A stretch of 6,878 bases of DNA, from NCBI GenBank assembly GCA_038251625.1, contig JBBSBE010000174.1:1-6878 (forward strand). Direction: 5' to 3'. Shown here in pieces: positions 1 through 6,266 of this stretch (its first letter is position 1; every line of letters starts with the position of its first letter). The position numbers were made by a program, and so were the translations under genes. This DNA comes from JBBQXK01 sp038251625 (GTDB lineage: Bacteria > Pseudomonadota > Alphaproteobacteria > Rhodobacterales > Rhodobacteraceae). Under the pieces are notes generated by a model. The model searched no databases. It saw nothing but the letters and a program-made list of their open reading frames with translations, and was not told where the DNA came from.

Positions 1-453
1 GAGGGCCTGGTGGAGACCGGGCAGATGCTGGAACACGCCGAGGTGTTCGGCAACCGCTACGGCAGCCCGCGCGCACCGGTCGAGGCTGCGATGAAGGACG
101 GGCGCGATACGGTTTTCGATATCGACTGGCAGGGTGGCCAGCAGATCCGCAACTCGGCCCTCGGGCGCGACGCTGTGTCGGTCTTCATCCTTCCCCCCTC
201 AATGGCGGAACTCGAGCAGCGCTTGCGCACGCGCGGCCAAGACAGCGACGCCGTGATCGCGGATCGGATGGCCAAAAGCCGCGACGAGATCAGCCATTGG
301 GCGGAGTATGACTACGTATTGGTCAATCAGGAATTGGATTACACTTACGACACGTTGCAGGGCATTCTTGAAGCAGAGCGCGAACGCAGAGACCGCCAGC
401 CCGGCCTGGCGGATTTCGTTCGTGGGCTGAACAGGGAGTTCGAGGCACGATGA
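1..453 (+). CDS. gmk: Guanylate kinase, 3' part (5' end outside window)
   Basis: Guanylate kinase phosphorylates GMP to GDP with ATP in the cytoplasm, an essential step in guanine nucleotide supply. The reading frame is open from base 1 and gives 150 residues to the TGA at 451-453. The visible part matches the family from the GMP-binding region onward: LEHAEVFGNRYGSPR, then VFDIDWQGGQQIR, then FILPPS, the lid-type segment RLRTRGQDS, and the AEYDYVLVN stretch near the end. The N-terminal P-loop and roughly 60 residues are missing because the window starts inside the gene, not because the gene is broken. A GTG at 10 is only an internal codon. The stop overlaps the start of the next gene as ATGA (450-453), which suggests co-translation. 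Confidence 0.96.
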   Translation, partial: EGLVETGQMLEHAEVFGNRYGSPRAPVEAAMKDGRDTVFDIDWQGGQQIRNSALGRDAVSVFILPPSMAELEQRLRTRGQDSDAVIADRMAKSRDEISHWAEYDYVLVNQELDYTYDTLQGILEAERERRDRQPGLADFVRGLNREFEAR

Positions 454-968
454 TCTGGTCCCTCGACGGTATCGCCCCCGATATCTACCCGGACGCATGG
501 GTTGCGCCCGGCGCTCAACTGATCGGCAACGTGGTGATTGAGGCGGGGGCGAGCGTCTGGTTCGGGGCCGTTCTTCGCGGCGATAACGAAGAGATCCGGC
601 TGGGTGCGGGGTCCAACATTCAGGAAAACTGCGTGCTGCATACCGACATGGGCTATCCGCTGGTGATCGGCCCCGACTGCACCATCGGACACAAGGCGAT
701 GCTGCACGGCTGCACGATAGGCGCAGGTTCGCTGATCGGAATGGGCGCCACGGTGCTGAACGGGGCGCGGATCGGCGCGGGTTGCCTTGTCGGGGCCGCA
801 GCGCTGATCACCGAAGGCAAGGACATCCCCGAGGGCAGCCTTGTGATGGGAAGCCCCGGCAAGGTGGTCCGCACGCTTGACGATATCGCGCGCGCGCGTC
901 TTCTGGCATCCGCCGCGCATTACCGGGAAAACGCCACGCGCTTTCGCGCCGGGCTGAAAGAGGCATGA
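450..968 (+). CDS. Gamma-carbonic anhydrase family protein (left-handed beta-helix hexapeptide repeat)
   Basis: This 172-residue protein belongs to the gamma-carbonic anhydrase/YrdA/PaaY-like group: trimeric left-handed beta-helix proteins that bind a metal at subunit interfaces. Hexapeptide repeats ([LIV]-G-x-x-x-x) run from about residue 18 to 125, for example VVIEAGASVWFGAVLRGD and CTIGAGSLIGMGATVL. The three metal-ligand histidines of the family appear as His64 (VLHTD), His81 and His86 (GHKAMLHGC). Arg43, Asp45 and Gln58, also family-conserved, are present. A C-terminal helix (about 140-170) follows, as usual. Length is typical. The ATG overlaps the gmk stop; AGGGAG at 433-438 or GAGG at 442-445 could serve as ribosome binding site. 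Family membership is clear. Whether it hydrates CO2 or is one of the many inactive or acyl-thioesterase-like relatives cannot be told from sequence. Confidence 0.93.
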   Translation: MIWSLDGIAPDIYPDAWVAPGAQLIGNVVIEAGASVWFGAVLRGDNEEIRLGAGSNIQENCVLHTDMGYPLVIGPDCTIGHKAMLHGCTIGAGSLIGMGATVLNGARIGAGCLVGAAALITEGKDIPEGSLVMGSPGKVVRTLDDIARARLLASAAHYRENATRFRAGLKEA

Positions 969-1996
969 TGGACATCGCAGGGCGCAAGATCGGGCCGGAG
1001 CATCCGCCGCTGGTGATCGCTGAAATCGGTATCAACCATGGCGGCGATCTTGGCGTGGCCAAGGAAATGGTCCGCCATGCGGCGGGTGCGGGCTGCGAGA
1101 TGATCAAGCACCAGACCCACATCATCGAAGACGAGATGACGGAAGAGGCGAAGTCGATCTTCCCGCCCAATGCCGATGTCTCGATCTGGCATGTGATGGA
1201 GGCTTGCGCGCTCTCCGGGCCGGATGAGGCGGAGCTGAAGCGCTATACCGAAAGCCTGGGGATGATCTGGATCTCCACGCCCTTCAGTCGCGCGGCGGCC
1301 GATTTTCTGGAAACCCTCGACGTGCCCGCCTACAAGATCGGGTCGGGCGAGGCGGACAACCTGCCCCTGATCCGGCACATCGCGCGGAAGGGCAAGCCTG
1401 TGATCATGTCCACCGGCATGCAGACCATTCAGACGATCCGCCGTTCTGTCGCCATTCTGGACGAGGCCGGGGTTGAGTATGCGCTGCTGGAATGTACGAA
1501 CCTTTACCCGTCACCCCCCGAAATCGTAAGCCTGCAAGGCGTGACCGATCTGAAAGCGGCCTTTCCGCGCGCCGTTGTCGGGTTCTCGGACCATTCCATC
1601 GGGCCCGAAATGGCGCTGGCCTCGGTGGCGCTCGGCGCCTGCATCCTCGAGCGGCACTACACAGACACCCGCTATCGCAAGGGCCCCGATATCATCAACT
1701 CGATGGACCCCGCAGAACTGCGCTTTCTCATCGACCGGTCCCGCGAGATCCACACCGCGCTGCACAATCCCAAAGAGCGCACAGCAGCCGAAGAGCCGGT
1801 CTATCGCTTCGCCCGCGCGTCCGTGGTGGCCGACAGGGATCTGCCCGCAGGTCATGTGATCGCAGAGCCCGATATCTGGGCGCGGCGGCCCGGTTCGGGC
1901 GAGATTGCGGGATATGATTTCGACCGCGTTCTGGGCAAGCGGCTGGTTCGGCCGGTCACGCGGAACACGCAGCTGAAGTGGAGCGATCTGGAGTGA
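965..1996 (+). CDS. neuB: N-acetylneuraminate (sialic/nonulosonic acid) synthase, NeuB family
   Basis: NeuB-type enzymes condense phosphoenolpyruvate with ManNAc (or a related 6-carbon amino sugar) to give a nine-carbon nonulosonic acid. The 343 residues show the full architecture: a TIM-barrel domain (about 15-265) and a C-terminal SAF/antifreeze-like domain (about 283-343). Counting against meningococcal NeuB as I recall it, the key residues are kept: Glu20, Lys48 (KHQTHIIEDEM), Lys124 and Glu129 (YKIGSGE), Asn179, Tyr181, the two metal-ligand histidines His210 (FSDHS) and His231 (LERHY), Asp242 (KGPDI), and Arg308 in the SAF domain (RRPGSG). The start overlaps the previous stop as ATGA. 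A second in-frame ATG at 968 sits slightly better behind the purine run AAAGAGG (957-963), so the true start could be 3 bases later. A legionaminic or other nonulosonic acid substrate cannot be excluded. No neuA or neuC is in view. Confidence 0.92.
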   Translation: MMDIAGRKIGPEHPPLVIAEIGINHGGDLGVAKEMVRHAAGAGCEMIKHQTHIIEDEMTEEAKSIFPPNADVSIWHVMEACALSGPDEAELKRYTESLGMIWISTPFSRAAADFLETLDVPAYKIGSGEADNLPLIRHIARKGKPVIMSTGMQTIQTIRRSVAILDEAGVEYALLECTNLYPSPPEIVSLQGVTDLKAAFPRAVVGFSDHSIGPEMALASVALGACILERHYTDTRYRKGPDIINSMDPAELRFLIDRSREIHTALHNPKERTAAEEPVYRFARASVVADRDLPAGHVIAEPDIWARRPGSGEIAGYDFDRVLGKRLVRPVTRNTQLKWSDLE

Positions 1997-2005
1997 TCTG
2001 TCCGC

Positions 2006-2701
2006 TCAGCAATACCCGAAGGCCGTGTAGTCCTGCGCGAAATGGTCCCGCACGGCATCTTGCAACCGGGCGAATTCGGGCGGCGAGACTTTCAGCGCAT
2101 GAAGATGGTTGGATTCGCAGCGTGCGCTGCGATTAAGGTGCGGAACATCCCGGGCCCCGACATCCAATCCGGCCTGCACCAGATGCGCTTTCCACTGGCA
2201 GATCTCTTCAAAGCGCAGCACCAGATCGGCCCGCGGTTTGCGCGAAGAGGGGTAGTCAGACCACTGCACCTGTGGACCGCCAAACTTCGGCGCAGCCTTG
2301 AGAAGGTCGAGGTAGTCGAAAGGGCTCGCCGTTTTGACCTCCGGACCGAAAAGACCGACCAATCCGTTGTCCTGAGATTTCATCACATGATCGTAGTAGC
2401 CGGACAAAAACCGTTCGAAAGGGTGCCTGACAGCGACGATCGAATAGGTGGCAAGCCAGTTGCGTTCCGACAAACGATCCGACGCAAAGGAATGCGAATG
2501 GCGCCGTACGTTCAGAAATTTCCGTAGCGACTTGCCCGCCGTCTTGGGGTTGTGAAGGAAGATCACGGTCTGACCATCGCGCACCAGATCGGTACGCATG
2601 GCATCGGTGGGCCTGCCGTAAGCTTTTGCAAGGATGGACTGCAAGGCGTGGATGCGGTCAATGAGGCCGAGTGGTCCCTTGCATCTGCGTACAAATTGCA
2701 T
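2006..2701 (-). CDS. Sulfotransferase, Sulfotransfer_2-like (PAPS-dependent)
   Basis: This 231-residue protein is a predicted cytoplasmic sulfotransferase that moves sulfate from PAPS to a carbohydrate. The 5'-phosphosulfate-binding loop is HNPKTAGKSL at residues 50-59, and the 3'-phosphate-binding segment is VRHPFERFLSGY at 91-102, the pattern of the family that includes heparan 2-O- and chondroitin-type enzymes. An H-x-H pair (His68, His70) lies between them where related 2-O-sulfotransferases have catalytic histidines; that assignment is inference. The N-terminal 40 residues are basic, with no convincing signal peptide or membrane segment. It is the last gene of the minus-strand cluster, 42 bp after the other sulfotransferase gene. 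A GGA about 7 nt before the ATG is a weak ribosome binding site; Met35 is an alternative start. Its G+C is lower than that of neighbouring genes (94 of 180 bases in 2341-2520). Confidence 0.85.
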   Translation of the reverse strand: MQFVRRCKGPLGLIDRIHALQSILAKAYGRPTDAMRTDLVRDGQTVIFLHNPKTAGKSLRKFLNVRRHSHSFASDRLSERNWLATYSIVAVRHPFERFLSGYYDHVMKSQDNGLVGLFGPEVKTASPFDYLDLLKAAPKFGGPQVQWSDYPSSRKPRADLVLRFEEICQWKAHLVQAGLDVGARDVPHLNRSARCESNHLHALKVSPPEFARLQDAVRDHFAQDYTAFGYC

Positions 2702-2743
2702 GATTCGTCCGGTCGGGCGGGCCGAGTAATACTTCTGTTACAA

Positions 2744-3508
2744 TCAAGGTACGACTGTAAACCCGTGGCGTGAAGCGATTTCTAACGCACGCTTGATTGT
2801 TTCCGGGGCCAGCTCGTCAAAAAAGCCACGCACGTTGCCCTTGCGTACCTTTGCAGAATTTGCGTCACTGACCGTCGCTGCCCTGAGTGTCGCCGGACCG
2901 GTTCGACCCGCTTCCACCGCCTTCATCGTTTCAAAGGTCGAGGCGGCGGCGAGCGCCGCGCCCGTGGTCGACTTTTCACCCCAGAAATCAAGGATCGACT
3001 GAAAGCCCTCAGCCGGGTTTGCCCGCATCGCTTCATAGGTCATGATCAGGCAGTCGCTCCGACCTTCCAGATGATCAAGCCAGGCGCGGTTATAGGTGCA
3101 GACCTTCTCGACCCCATAGATCGGGTGCAAGACGAAGGCATCGATATCGGTCGGTGGTAGCGCCCCTCGCAGTGCCAACGGCAAAAGCATGCGCCACCAG
3201 CGCCCCGAACCGCGCCGCAGATCGCGCCGGTTCACCTGGTAGAACATCGACACGGCGGTATCGATCGGGTCGCGGTGCAGGAACACCAGCGGAACTGCAT
3301 TCAACGCGGGTGGGATCCCCCGAAAGGGCCACCCGATTTCGCGCCGGTTGGTTGCAGCACCCGCATGCGACAGCGAGGCTTTGATGCCTGCGCTGTCAAA
3401 GGCGAACCGCAACCATGTGCGCCCCGATTTCGGGTAGCTGACAATCAAGCGGCCGTCGCTACGGGCGGGGCCTTTGCCCATGTAACCCTTGGCTTTGCGC
3501 TTGCTCAT
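2744..3508 (-). CDS. Sulfotransferase, Sulfotransfer_1-like (PAPS-dependent)
   Basis: A 254-residue PAPS-dependent sulfotransferase, predicted to sulfate the glycan or glycolipid made by the upstream glycosyltransferases. The 5'-PSB loop is YPKSGRTWL (25-33), a near-classic sulfotransferase signature. His48 (SHAG) follows at the position where many family members have a catalytic or substrate-facing histidine. The 3'-phosphate-binding segment is LHRDPIDTAVSMFYQ (77-91). MTYEAM (156-161) and the C-terminal RKGNVRGFFDEL (222-233), which resembles the RKGxxGxW PAPS-binding element, complete the fold. The frame is open 12 codons further upstream, but the ATG at 3508 is chosen because it overlaps the GT25 stop as ATGA and has GAAAGG six bases before it. 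No signal peptide is visible. Its motif set differs from that of the next gene, so the two sulfotransferases are not a recent duplication. The acceptor is unknown. Confidence 0.88.
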   Translation of the reverse strand: MSKRKAKGYMGKGPARSDGRLIVSYPKSGRTWLRFAFDSAGIKASLSHAGAATNRREIGWPFRGIPPALNAVPLVFLHRDPIDTAVSMFYQVNRRDLRRGSGRWWRMLLPLALRGALPPTDIDAFVLHPIYGVEKVCTYNRAWLDHLEGRSDCLIMTYEAMRANPAEGFQSILDFWGEKSTTGAALAAASTFETMKAVEAGRTGPATLRAATVSDANSAKVRKGNVRGFFDELAPETIKRALEIASRHGFTVVP

Positions 3509-4296
3509 GTCTTGCCTTTCAGCAGGTCCACAGACCGGGGCCACAGCTCGCCCCGGCGCGCAAGCCAGGAAAGCCTGCGGCCATAATTGCCAATGCGAAG
3601 ACCGTAATGCGGTAGACGAGCATACCAGGGGAATTTCTTCACGTCGCCAAATGCAGTCCCTGTGATCAAGCTTTGCCCCCCATCGTCCACATGGCTGGGG
3701 AACGGCTCCAGCCCGCGCAGGCGGAAATCGTGTGCAAAAAAGCGGTTGATCTCGTGGTCCGTGGCGCGTGTGACCCGGCGCATCGCGGGCAGCAGTTTTG
3801 CCGCCGTCGCGCGGTTGATAAGGTACGCACCCGTGCCGGTGTTAGGCCCCAGATAGGCGTTGAGGTGGTATGGGCCGATGCGCCCTTGCGAAACGGGCAG
3901 TTTGGCGCGGATGCGATTGAGCTTGAGCAGGTCCCAATGCGCGGATGCCTGCAGCGCAAGCCGGATCGCGGGAAGAAAATCTGCATGAAAGACGACATCA
4001 TCTTCAAGGACCAGCGCAACCGGCGCCCCAGCGTCCAGAAACGCCTCCCACACCCCCAGATGCGAATGATAGCACCCGATCCCGCCGATAAGTATCTCTC
4101 GTCCCATGTTGCGCCGGAAGGCCGCAATGTCAGTATTGGCCAGAAGCCGGGCTTCCTCTGCGCGGCCATCGACGCCGGGAAAGAGGGTATAGGGCAGCGC
4201 CAGGTTGGCAAGCTGCGCCTCCATCCGTTCGCGTCGCACGGTGGCGCGGGGCAGGTTGATCAGCCAGACCGGCAATCTTGCCAGTGGATCGGTCAT
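3505..4296 (-). CDS. Glycosyltransferase family 25 (LPS-type glycosyltransferase)
   Basis: The 263-residue protein matches the GT25 family, whose bacterial members (LOS galactosyltransferases such as LgtB/LgtE are the known examples) extend lipooligosaccharide or outer-core chains at the cytoplasmic face of the inner membrane. It begins with the family's N-terminal strand VWLINLPRATVRRERM (10-25). Next come FPGVDGR (39-45), the GGIGCYHSHLGVWE segment (71-84) and the DxD-like metal/nucleotide site LVLEDDV (95-101). A later GTGAYLINR and an HVDDG stretch also fit. The donor sugar cannot be read from sequence. The start at 4296 is chosen because the family similarity begins there, the ATG overlaps the previous stop as ATGA (4296-4293), and a GGGGTG lies upstream. 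The frame stays open to 4500, but that extension is antisense-type shadow sequence within the preceding gene. The C-terminal 40 residues are basic and may help membrane association (inference). Confidence 0.9.
   Translation of the reverse strand: MTDPLARLPVWLINLPRATVRRERMEAQLANLALPYTLFPGVDGRAEEARLLANTDIAAFRRNMGREILIGGIGCYHSHLGVWEAFLDAGAPVALVLEDDVVFHADFLPAIRLALQASAHWDLLKLNRIRAKLPVSQGRIGPYHLNAYLGPNTGTGAYLINRATAAKLLPAMRRVTRATDHEINRFFAHDFRLRGLEPFPSHVDDGGQSLITGTAFGDVKKFPWYARLPHYGLRIGNYGRRLSWLARRGELWPRSVDLLKGKT
3515..3520 (-). promoter_or_regulatory. Ribosome binding site deciding the sulfotransferase start
   Basis: GAAAGG on the minus strand lies inside the end of the GT25 gene, with six bases between it and the ATG at 3508-3506. 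This spacing and the ATGA overlap favour the internal ATG over the upstream ATG at 3544, which would add 12 residues with no family similarity. Confidence 0.6.
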
Positions 4297-5069
4297 GCGG
4301 GCACCCCGATCCAGGCATCGCGCAACCAGCGGCAGGGGCGGGTGCTGTGCAACGGTCCGGCGCGGTACCCCTCTACCGCTTCCTCCATCTTCGGGCGACC
4401 GTGAAAGCATACCACTTTCGCCTCCTTCGGCAGGTGCGGTGTGAGGATCAGGTTCAGCGGACGGGCCGGGCGGCAATCGTATTTGAAGCTGACGATCCAC
4501 CTTTCAGGAAAGGGCTCATAGTCACCATGGTCTTGCGCGCAAAGCGACGTGTAGGATTGTTCCGATCCGCCCCCCAACGCCACCGCTGCCTCAGGGTCAT
4601 TGGCCATGAAATCGTAGAGATAGGCATGCAGCCGCGGATCGAACCGTTCCACCGATCCGTGGCCCAGCGTTGGAACCCGTTTGGATTGCGTCCATTCCAG
4701 CCGCATGCAGACCTTGCCTGGCGCATAATCGCGCAGATCATCGATCCCGCCGGTTATGACGACATCAAGATCGAAAACCAGAAGCGGGCCGTCAAGATCG
4801 GCAATCAGGTCCGGGCGGAAGAGGCTGATCTTTTGCAGTCGCCCTTGCTTCGGGGCTGTCTGCATGGCGGCAAACATCCTGTCGTGAAAAGGCTCACGCG
4901 GCAGCCCGAAAATTTCGACCCTGGCATCGATGCCGGTGGGATCATCCGTCATGCAGAACATGCGCACATCCGACCTGCTGTTGCGACGCAGGGCCGCCGA
5001 AAGTCGGTTCACGTATTCTGGCCCGTAGAGCGTGCCGTACTTGATGCAGATTGCGTTTGTAACGGGCAT
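4293..5069 (-). CDS. Small GT-A type glycosyltransferase (GT8-like, DxD motif)
   Basis: A 258-residue putative glycosyltransferase of a type often found in alphaproteobacterial surface-glycan loci. It opens with AICIKYGTLYGPEYVNRL (6-23), a nucleotide-sugar-binding first strand and helix, followed by FCMTDDPTGI (38-47). The hydrophobic LLVFDLDVVITGGIDDL stretch contains the metal-binding D-x-D (Asp100, Asp102). The later VSFKYDCRP (193-201) and VVCFHGRPK (219-227) resemble the C-terminal conserved blocks of GT8-like proteins, where a His and Lys contact the donor diphosphate. No signal peptide or membrane span is visible. It starts 30 bp after the GT4 stop with only a weak ribosome binding site, and its stop overlaps the GT25 start. 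The exact CAZy family, donor and acceptor are uncertain; glycosyltransferase activity is inferred from the fold-level motifs. Confidence 0.78.
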   Translation of the reverse strand: MPVTNAICIKYGTLYGPEYVNRLSAALRRNSRSDVRMFCMTDDPTGIDARVEIFGLPREPFHDRMFAAMQTAPKQGRLQKISLFRPDLIADLDGPLLVFDLDVVITGGIDDLRDYAPGKVCMRLEWTQSKRVPTLGHGSVERFDPRLHAYLYDFMANDPEAAVALGGGSEQSYTSLCAQDHGDYEPFPERWIVSFKYDCRPARPLNLILTPHLPKEAKVVCFHGRPKMEEAVEGYRAGPLHSTRPCRWLRDAWIGVPA

Positions 5070-5099
5070 GAGCTTTGGTTTTTGCGGATGGAGGCAGCG

Positions 5100-6266
5100 T
5101 TACACTGCGGTCCGCGGCGTCGCAAGGCGCGCGCGCCCCACGACCTTTTCCATTTGCGTTTCCAGTTTTGCGATCAGGTGGCGATTGTCAAAGTGTTCGA
5201 CCGCCATCTCGCGCGCACGTACGCCCATCGCGGCCCGTCTGTCGCCGTTTTCAAGCATGTCGCCGATCCTGGCGGCAAATCCCGCCTCATCACGCTCTGC
5301 CACCAGAAAGCCGGTTTCCCCTTCGATCACGGCGTCAGCGATCCCTGCGTGGCGGGTAGAGATCACCGCCATGCCCGCCGACATCGCTTCCTGGATAGAG
5401 GTTGGCAGCCCCTCGGTATCACCGTTCCTGGCCGTGATCGAATGCTGGAGGAACACTTCGCACTCGGCAAGCCTGTCCCGCACAAACGTGTGGGACCGCT
5501 CGCCGTGGAACGTGATGCAGCCATCCACGCCCTCAGCCGAAGCCAGAGCGCGGCACTCGCGCAGCAATGCCCCGTCGCCGATCATCTCGAGCGTGATGTC
5601 AGGTCGCTGGCGAGCCACGGCTGCAAAGGCGCGAATGGTAATATCAGGGCGCTTCTTTTCGATGAACCGCCCGACGGCCAGGAAACTACCGGCCCGTTTT
5701 GTGCCTGGAACGAAAAGTCCGGTATCAACCCCGCTCGGAATGACGTGGCTATTCGGATGTTGGATGCCGGCGCGTGCCAGATTGTCCAGAAGGAACTGCG
5801 AGACGGCAAAAACGCCCCCTAAGTTCGGCATAAGCCGCCAATATGCCGCCACACGAAACGGTTCGCGCAAGTGGGACGACGCGTCGGCGCCCCGAAAGTA
5901 GGCAAACACGGGAATCCCGGTTTCAGCCGCCACCGGTGCAATGCGCAACGCCGCCGTGCCAAACTCGGCAAGGATAGCCTGAACCTTCTCTGCCTTCAGG
6001 AACGACTGGATTGCTGTGCGTGTCGTGCCCTGTGGTACGCGCAGCGTGCGGTGCGCTGCAAAACTCTGCGCCTTTTGCAGGAGCCGCAAAAGCGTCGACG
6101 TGCCCTGCGCGCGTGACCACACGTGCACGGGGCGGCCAAACGGATCGTCATTGCGCCGGTCCTGCGCAAGCACGACCGTGTTGCCGCCAAAGAGGTTGGC
6201 TACATGAAAATTAATTTGTGTTTCCCGGTGGTTGTAATACGATCCGGTGGCTATGGCGGTCCGCAT
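5100..6266 (-). CDS. Glycosyltransferase family 4 (GT-B fold)
   Basis: This 388-residue protein is a retaining GT4-type glycosyltransferase, similar in style to colanic acid/exopolysaccharide enzymes such as WcaL, acting on a lipid-linked glycan at the cytoplasmic membrane face. The N-terminal Rossmann half includes FAYFRGADAS (121-130), a segment common in this subgroup. VIPSGVD (175-181) and LAVGRFIEKKRPD (196-208) mark the hinge and donor domain, and MIGDGAL (228-234) follows. The E-x7-E donor-binding motif is Glu285 to Glu293 (EGLPTSIQE), followed by the typical AMSAGMAVIST and ETGFLV blocks. Length is normal for the family. The ATG overlaps the preceding FkbM stop as TGATG (6268-6264), and no good ribosome binding site precedes it, so translation probably depends on the upstream gene. 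Donor and linkage cannot be predicted. Confidence 0.92.
   Translation of the reverse strand: MRTAIATGSYYNHRETQINFHVANLFGGNTVVLAQDRRNDDPFGRPVHVWSRAQGTSTLLRLLQKAQSFAAHRTLRVPQGTTRTAIQSFLKAEKVQAILAEFGTAALRIAPVAAETGIPVFAYFRGADASSHLREPFRVAAYWRLMPNLGGVFAVSQFLLDNLARAGIQHPNSHVIPSGVDTGLFVPGTKRAGSFLAVGRFIEKKRPDITIRAFAAVARQRPDITLEMIGDGALLRECRALASAEGVDGCITFHGERSHTFVRDRLAECEVFLQHSITARNGDTEGLPTSIQEAMSAGMAVISTRHAGIADAVIEGETGFLVAERDEAGFAARIGDMLENGDRRAAMGVRAREMAVEHFDNRHLIAKLETQMEKVVGRARLATPRTAV

Noticed and set aside
345..920. Minus-strand open frame (about 191 codons) opposite gmk and the carbonic anhydrase gene
   Set aside because: It is antisense to two strongly supported genes and the product has no recognisable motif.
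1985..2000. Direct repeat GATCTG at the neuB stop, considered as an attachment or insertion-site duplication
   Set aside because: Six bases repeated twice is expected by chance and no mobile-element gene or inverted repeat accompanies it.
1981..2007. GAGCG/CGCTC inverted repeat as a bidirectional terminator
   Set aside because: A five-base stem with a 17-base loop and no T run on either side is too weak to call a terminator.
3673..4404. Plus-strand open frame (about 243 codons) opposite the GT25 gene
   Set aside because: It is a mirror of the GT25 coding sequence, with no domain and no neighbouring plus-strand gene.
4297..4500. N-terminal extension of the GT25 frame up to an ATG at 4500
   Set aside because: The extra 68 residues overlap the previous gene, are low-complexity Pro/Arg/Gly-type sequence without GT25 similarity, and the ATG at 4296 has both the family start and an ATGA overlap.
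4278..5822. Long plus-strand open frame (about 514 codons) antisense to the GT8-like and GT4 genes
   Set aside because: It spans two clear glycosyltransferase genes and their 30-bp gap on the other strand. Its translation is rich in Arg, His and Pro with no recognisable motif, as expected for the antisense of high-G+C genes. It is most likely chance, despite its length.
5032..5901. Second plus-strand open frame (about 289 codons) inside the GT4 gene
   Set aside because: It is Ser/Arg/Ala-rich with no domain signature, and it is fully covered by the well-supported minus-strand GT4 gene.
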